Below, piece after piece: positions 59,776-64,000 of a DNA stretch of 64,000 nucleotides. Numbering within the stretch: position 1 is the first letter of the stretch; the number at the start of each line of letters is the position of its first letter. The translations under genes were made by a program, and so were the position numbers. This stretch comes from an uncultured Oscillospiraceae bacterium. Its GTDB lineage: Bacteria > Bacillota > Clostridia > Oscillospirales > Oscillospiraceae. The notes under the pieces are model-generated. The model was not told where the DNA came from, did not search any database, and saw nothing but the letters and a program-made list of their open reading frames with translations. The stretch spans positions 124,001-188,000 of the forward strand of contig CANPYK010000001.1 in NCBI GenBank assembly GCA_947588605.1. The letters run 5' to 3'.

Positions 59776-60620
59776 GCTCTATCCCCCCTTGCGAAAAAGA
59801 CGATGATGTCCTCAAGCGTTGGTTTTTCCAGCGGGACGCCGGCGGGGACGAGCCGCCGCTCTACCAGCGCCTCCGCCCCGTATTTGCCGCGGCGCGTGCC
59901 CCGGACGGCCTCCGGCGGAAGGGCGGCAAGCTCCGCCTCGGTCACCCGCGCCATGGCGTACTCCTCCAAAAGCCGGTCCTTCTCCTCGAAGAGCAGAAGC
60001 TCTCCCCGGTGGAGAAAGGCCACGTAGTCGCACAGCTTCTCCAGGTCCGAGACGATGTGGGAGCTTATCAGCACCGACCGGTCCTCCCGGCGGGTGAAGT
60101 CCTCCAGGATGTCCAAGATCTCGTCCCGCACCACGGGATCGAGCCCCCCGGTGGGCTCGTCCAGCACCAGGAGCCGCGCGTCATGGCTCAGCGCCAGGGC
60201 CAGGGCCAGCTTCATCTTCATGCCCCGGGAGAAGTCCTTCACCTTTTTCTTCTCCGGCAGCTCCAGCCGCCGGAGGTAGTCGTGGTAGGTTTCCCCGTCC
60301 CACCGGTCGTAAAGTCCGGCGAAGACGCGCCCGAGCTTCCGGGGGTCCAGCGTCTCGGGAAGCCGCGCGTCGTCCAGAACCACGCCGATGTCGCCCCGGA
60401 CCCTGGTGAAGGCCGGGTCCGTTGCCTCGATGCCCAGCACCCGCGCCGTCCCCGCGTCCCGGCCCGTGGCGTCCATGATGAGCCGGATGAGGGTGGATTT
60501 GCCCGCGCCGTTTTCCCCCACGAGTCCCAGGATGCACCCCTCCGGCAGGGTGAAGCTGATGTCGCTGAGCGTAAAGCCGGGGTAGCTCTTGCTCAGTCCG
60601 CAAACCTCTATGGCGTTCAT
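59772..60620 (-). CDS. ABC transporter ATP-binding protein
   Basis: 282 aa. Walker A GLVGENGAGKSTLIRLIMD, Q-loop region, signature DFSRGMKMKLALALALSHD (core FSRGMKMKLALAL), Walker B LLVLDEPTGGLD and H-loop ISSHIVSDL. Drives the membrane partner. Overlaps gntR-type regulator and permease by 4 bases each (ATGA). Confidence 0.95.
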   Translation of the reverse strand: MNAIEVCGLSKSYPGFTLSDISFTLPEGCILGLVGENGAGKSTLIRLIMDATGRDAGTARVLGIEATDPAFTRVRGDIGVVLDDARLPETLDPRKLGRVFAGLYDRWDGETYHDYLRRLELPEKKKVKDFSRGMKMKLALALALSHDARLLVLDEPTGGLDPVVRDEILDILEDFTRREDRSVLISSHIVSDLEKLCDYVAFLHRGELLLFEEKDRLLEEYAMARVTEAELAALPPEAVRGTRRGKYGAEALVERRLVPAGVPLEKPTLEDIIVFFARGDRA

Positions 60621-60994
60621 ATGTCCTCCTTGCTGAGTAAGATAAGCGCCTGCGCGACGGCCTCCGCGTCCAGCCCCGCGCCTCGCCCCAGCGCCAGCGC
60701 GCGGCGCAGATGGTCCTCCATCTCCCGGAGCCTCTGCTCCCGCAGGAGCGGCGCCCCCACGTCGGCGGCGAAGGAGCCCTTGCCGGGGACCGTCTCGATG
60801 TACCCGTCCCGCTCCAGCTCCTCAAAGGCCCGTTTGGTGGTGATCACGGAGACCCGCAGGTCCTTGGCCAGCGCCCGGATGGACGGCAGCGCCTCCCCGG
60901 CCGCCACCTCCCCCGAAACGATCGCCTCCCGCACCGCCGCCCCGATCTGCTCATAGATGGGCCTCGGGTCGGCGTTGGAAATGATGATGTTCAT
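60617..60994 (-). CDS. GntR-family transcriptional regulator (YtrA type)
   Basis: 125 aa. Winged-helix DNA-binding domain (PIYEQIGAAVREAIVSGEVAAGEALPSIRALAKDL; core GEALPSIRALAKDLRVS, then TTKRAFEELERDGYIETVPGKGSF) with only a short C-terminal helical tail, as in the YtrA subfamily that represses ABC exporter operons. ATG at 60994 is preceded by GTGAGG. The palindrome over its promoter is the likely operator. Confidence 0.92.
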   Translation of the reverse strand: MNIIISNADPRPIYEQIGAAVREAIVSGEVAAGEALPSIRALAKDLRVSVITTKRAFEELERDGYIETVPGKGSFAADVGAPLLREQRLREMEDHLRRALALGRGAGLDAEAVAQALILLSKEDI

Positions 60995-61011
60995 GGTGTA
61001 CCTCACAGTCG

Positions 61012-61053
61012 ACTGTATATATACACTATACACAGTATGTACGGGCGTGTCAA
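61012..61053 (-). promoter_or_regulatory. Promoter and operator of the GntR/ABC operon
   Basis: Minus strand TTGACA (61048-61053), 17-base spacer, TATAGT (61025-61030). An inverted repeat ACTGTGTAT...ATATACAGT (61012-61036) covers the -10 and start site, fitting autorepression. Confidence 0.8.
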
Positions 61054-61207
61054 GGGGGAATGTGAAAATTTTTTGTGGGGGAGGGGAAAGGTTTGCGGCT
61101 TCGCCGCGTTTTTCCCCGCCCACCCCCGCCGCCGTAGGGGTCGCCGTCCCCGGCGACCCGCGTCCCCGCCGCAACGGTCGGATGGATTAAAAATACTTAA
61201 AAACTAC

Positions 61208-61236
61208 TTGACAATTTGCTTAATTTGCGGTATAAT
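61208..61236 (+). promoter_or_regulatory. Promoter of the U32 gene
   Basis: TTGACA (61208-61213), 17-base spacer, TATAAT (61231-61236), full consensus. A second extended -10 (TGGTATAAT, 61321-61329) lies closer to the gene. The rest of 61054-61364 holds a short TTTGCGGCTTCGCCGC repeat and a GGGGTCGCC...GGCGACCC hairpin; no gene seen. Confidence 0.85.
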
Positions 61237-61364
61237 ACGGGCGCGTGGAAAAGGGGCGGAGGGGGAAATGCGGACAAATTGTTAAATCTGCAAAAAGGCA
61301 TTTAAATTTCCAATCGGGTGTGGTATAATGAACCATACGTATGCCTTGAAAGGAGGGGAGGGGC

Positions 61365-63425
61365 GTGGCGGAGCTGGTGAGCTGGGCCGGGGAGGCCGAA
61401 GGGGTCGCGGCGGCGGTGCAGAGCGGCGCGGACGCGGTGCTCGTGGGCTTCGGCATCGGCGAGAGGCGCGGACGGCTGGAGCTTTCCGAGGACGAGCTGG
61501 GCCGGGCGGCGCAGTTTTGCCGGGTCCGGGGCGTGAAGCTCTACGTGGCCATGGACGTCCTACCCACCGACGAGGCTCTCCCGCTGGCGCTGGAGAAGGC
61601 GCGGCGGGCCGCCCGGATGGGGGCGGACGCCCTGGTGGCGGAGGATATCGGGCTCATCTGGGCCTTGCGGCGGGCGGTGCCCTCCATGCCGCTTCACGGC
61701 GGGACGGGGCTGGGCATCCACGACCGGGACGGGCTGAGGCTTTGCGCCTCCATGGGGCTCAAGCGCGTGGCACTGCCGCCGCATCTCACAAGGGCGCAGC
61801 TGGAGGGGCTTTGCAAGGACGCGCCGCTGGAGATGGAGGTCCAGGTCCACGGGCCCCTGTGCCCCGCCGTGGCGGGGACGTGCCGGCTTGCGGACTTCGA
61901 GGAGCAGCCGGGGGGACCCTGCCGGTGGGAGTGCGTCTCCCGCTTCGCCCCGGCGGTGGGGACCAGGCGGCCGCTGGCGCTGAAGGACCTGTGCCTTCTG
62001 GACGAGCTGGAGTTTTTGCAAAAGGCGGGGCTCGCCGCCCTGCGCATCGACGGGCGGGACCGCCGCCCGGAATATACGGCCGCCGTTACCGGGGTCTACA
62101 CCAGGGCCCTGGGCACCGGGCGCAGGCCCTCCGAGGAGGACCGGGCGCTTCTGGAAAACGCCTACCCCGCCGCGGGGTTCACCGCCGGGGCCCTCGGCGG
62201 GGCGGACTACGGGGACATGCTGGGCATGGCCCGGCCGGAGCCGGAGGGGGACACGCCCTTCTACACCGGCGTCCGGAAGAACTACTTAAACCACGAGTTC
62301 CAGGGGGTGGAGGTGGACTTTGAGGCCCGTATCGCCCTGGGGAGCCCCTTTACCCTCACCGTCCGGGACGACCGGGGGAACGCGATCACCAGGGAGGGGG
62401 AGGAGCCGGAGCTTGCCTTCCACACCGCCACCACCCCCGCCATGCTCAGGACGGAGCTTTACAAGACCGGGGGCACGCCCTTTCGGTGCGGCATCGTCAG
62501 CGCCTCCATCGCCAAGGGCGTCTGGCTGGACCCGGCGAAGGTGGCGCCGGTGCGGGACGCGCTTTTGAAGGAGCTGATGCTTCGCCGCGTGGCCTTCGAG
62601 CCCAGGAGCGAGGGGACCTTGCCGGAGCTGCCGGCCCCGGCGGTGTCGCCGGAGACGCCGGTGCTCACTGTGTCGGTGCTGAAGGCCGATCAGCTCACGC
62701 CCCGGCTTCTCTCCCTGGCCCCGCCGGTGGTGTATCTGCCGCTGGAGGAGGCCGTCTCCGGCAATAAGCGGCTGGAGCCGTTCCTCGCCTCGGAGCACAT
62801 CGCCGTCTGCGCCCAGCTGCCACCGGTGATCGGGGAGGACGAGCTGGGACGGGTGGCGGAGCTCCTTTTCAAGGCACGCCAGCTGGGCATCACGCAGGTG
62901 TCGGTGTCCAATTTGGGGCACATCGTCTTCTGCCGGAAGCTGGGCTTTGAGGTGCGGGGGGAGCCGGGGCTGAACGCGCGAAGCTCCTATACCCTCGCGG
63001 TGCTGGCCGGCCTGCGGCTCAAGTCCGCCGCCCTCCGGGGGGACATGACCGCCCGGGAGGTGCGGGCCATCAAAAAATTTACGGATACGGAGCTTGCCGT
63101 CTACGGCCGGGAGGCCCTGACGGAGACCTCCGGGTGTCTGGTGCGGGCCCAGACGGGGGCCTGCTCCTGCGACAGCTTCACCGGCCTTACCGGGGACGGG
63201 GGCTTCACCTTCCCGGTGACCCGCTCCTTCGGCTGCCGCAACACCCTCTGGAGCGGGAAAAAGCTCCACCTGGCCGCCAGGAGCCGGGAGTATCTCACCT
63301 CGGGCCTGTGGGGCGTGCGGCTGTGCTTCACCACGGAGAACCCGGAGGAGTGCTCCCGCGTCACGGAGCGGTATCTGGAGCTGGGCGGCTACGAGCCGCA
63401 GAGCGTGACAATGGGCCGGTATTGA
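61365..63425 (+). CDS. U32 peptidase-family protein with DUF3656
   Basis: 686 aa from a GTG behind AAAGGAGGGG. The N-terminal ~230 residues are a U32 barrel: VQSGADAVLVGFG, YVAMDVLPTDEALP, DALVAEDIGL, and MEVQVHGPLCPAVAGTCRL...GGPCRWEC with the paired cysteine motif. The middle carries a DUF3656-like region (NHEFQGVEVDFEARIALG, FTLTVRD); the C-terminal ~250 residues have FGCRNTLWSGK. Members (RlhA, TrhP/YrrO) hydroxylate 23S rRNA or tRNA uridine/cytidine using prephenate, rather than acting as peptidases. Followed after 33 bases by maf. Confidence 0.88.
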   Translation: MAELVSWAGEAEGVAAAVQSGADAVLVGFGIGERRGRLELSEDELGRAAQFCRVRGVKLYVAMDVLPTDEALPLALEKARRAARMGADALVAEDIGLIWALRRAVPSMPLHGGTGLGIHDRDGLRLCASMGLKRVALPPHLTRAQLEGLCKDAPLEMEVQVHGPLCPAVAGTCRLADFEEQPGGPCRWECVSRFAPAVGTRRPLALKDLCLLDELEFLQKAGLAALRIDGRDRRPEYTAAVTGVYTRALGTGRRPSEEDRALLENAYPAAGFTAGALGGADYGDMLGMARPEPEGDTPFYTGVRKNYLNHEFQGVEVDFEARIALGSPFTLTVRDDRGNAITREGEEPELAFHTATTPAMLRTELYKTGGTPFRCGIVSASIAKGVWLDPAKVAPVRDALLKELMLRRVAFEPRSEGTLPELPAPAVSPETPVLTVSVLKADQLTPRLLSLAPPVVYLPLEEAVSGNKRLEPFLASEHIAVCAQLPPVIGEDELGRVAELLFKARQLGITQVSVSNLGHIVFCRKLGFEVRGEPGLNARSSYTLAVLAGLRLKSAALRGDMTAREVRAIKKFTDTELAVYGREALTETSGCLVRAQTGACSCDSFTGLTGDGGFTFPVTRSFGCRNTLWSGKKLHLAARSREYLTSGLWGVRLCFTTENPEECSRVTERYLELGGYEPQSVTMGRY

Positions 63426-63458
63426 TTTTCGGACAAGGCTTTTCAAAGGAGACTTTTT

Positions 63459-64000
63459 ATGCTGATTCTCGCGTCCGCCTCGCCCAGAAGGCGGGAGCTT
63501 ATCGGGGCCATGGGGATCCGGGACTTTCTGGTGCGGCCCTCGGACCACGAGGGGGCCTTCGACCCCGCCCTGCCGCCGGAAAAGGCGGTGGAGAAGATCG
63601 CCCTGGGCAAGGCAAGGGACGTGGCCGCCACGGCCTCGGCGGAGGATATCGTCGTAGCGGCGGATACGCTGGTTTTTCTGGACGGCAAGCCTCTGGGCAA
63701 GCCAAAGGATGAAACCGACGCCAAACGGATGCTGACGGCCCTCTCCGGCCGGGAGCACACGGTGATCACCGGCCTTGCCGTCATCGCCCACGGCCGGGAG
63801 GAGACGCAAAGCGCCGCCACCGCCGTGACCTTCGCCGCCCTCACGGCGGAGGAGATCGGGGCGTATGTCAGGACCGGCGAGCCCATGGACAAGGCCGGGG
63901 CCTACGGCATCCAGGGCATGGGCGGGATGCTGGTGGAGGGCATCCGGGGGGACTGGTCCAACGTGGTGGGCCTCCCCGTGCGGACGCTGGCGCTGATGCT
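63459..64000 (+). CDS. maf: Maf-family nucleotide pyrophosphatase (runs off the window)
   Basis: About 180 residues are present and the frame is open at the right edge. MLILASASPRRRELIGAMGI start (the SxSPRR substrate loop), VVAADTLVFLDGKPLGKPKDE, ML..LSGREHTVITGLAV, and GEPMDKAGAYGIQGMGGMLVEGI...DWSNVVGLP, where the usual Maf motif is YAIQG. Maf/YhdE proteins hydrolyse dTTP, UTP or modified nucleotides. ATG at 63459 follows AAAGGAG. Confidence 0.93.
   Translation, partial: MLILASASPRRRELIGAMGIRDFLVRPSDHEGAFDPALPPEKAVEKIALGKARDVAATASAEDIVVAADTLVFLDGKPLGKPKDETDAKRMLTALSGREHTVITGLAVIAHGREETQSAATAVTFAALTAEEIGAYVRTGEPMDKAGAYGIQGMGGMLVEGIRGDWSNVVGLPVRTLALM

Overview
The window looks like chromosome from a GC-rich, spore-forming member of the Clostridia, most likely Oscillospirales/Oscillospiraceae. 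The basis is the S10-spc-alpha ribosomal operon with map, a KOW protein and infA inserted; SpoVAC; the DapL (LL-diaminopimelate aminotransferase) route; frequent TTG and GTG starts behind strong GGAGG sites; clean TTGACA-17-TATAAT promoters; and GC-rich mosaic repeats between operons. No rRNA, tRNA, CRISPR array, transposase or prophage was seen.

Layout. 1-2091: end of gltD, then an ammonium transporter fused to its own PII protein. 2673-4815 (minus): pyruvate kinase and a double-OB-fold SSB-like protein. 4985-9914 (plus): DUF368 membrane protein, then response regulator, histidine kinase and Na/Pi cotransporter. 10593-14480 (minus): hexose-phosphate mutase, a small DUF2007-like protein, RlmH and MurA. 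15338-17689 (plus): Mrp ATPase and an L-fucose-isomerase-like protein. 18325-20610 (minus): DusB, ECF sigma factor and anti-sigma factor. 21159-37001 (plus): ribosomal superoperon from rpsJ to rplQ, including secY, adk, map, infA and rpoA, with a long leader and two internal non-coding inserts. 37118-40509: spoVAC, hsp20 with a perfect CIRCE operator, and a frameshifted MATE transporter. 40657-48811 (minus): a complete aromatic operon, aroF-tyrA-aroB-aroA-aroC-pheA-aroE/K-aroQ, behind a Phe/Tyr-rich leader peptide and terminator. 48918-50035 (plus): three tandem modules encoding 31-residue hydrophobic peptides with antisense-facing promoters. 50045-56883 (minus): DUF5658 protein, then dapL-carA-carB, where CarB carries a C-terminal DapF-like domain. 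57134-64000: asnB, a putative small RNA, a GntR/ABC operon, a U32 peptidase-family protein and the start of maf.

Working together. The aromatic operon encodes every step from DAHP to prephenate, plus prephenate dehydratase and prephenate dehydrogenase; only the final aminotransferase is missing. Its leader suggests ribosome-mediated attenuation by Phe/Tyr supply. dapL next to a DapF-like domain points to lysine/peptidoglycan precursor supply, but that domain lacks both catalytic cysteines of the family. GltD, Amt-PII, CarAB and AsnB are all glutamine/ammonium-linked, though in separate transcripts.

The most unusual items are the tandem 31-aa peptide modules (candidate type I toxin-antitoxin loci), the CarB/degenerate-DapF fusion, the aromatic leader peptide, the Amt-PII fusion, and two repeat families: a mosaic intergenic repeat (R1) and a stop-codon-adjacent double-hairpin repeat (R2).
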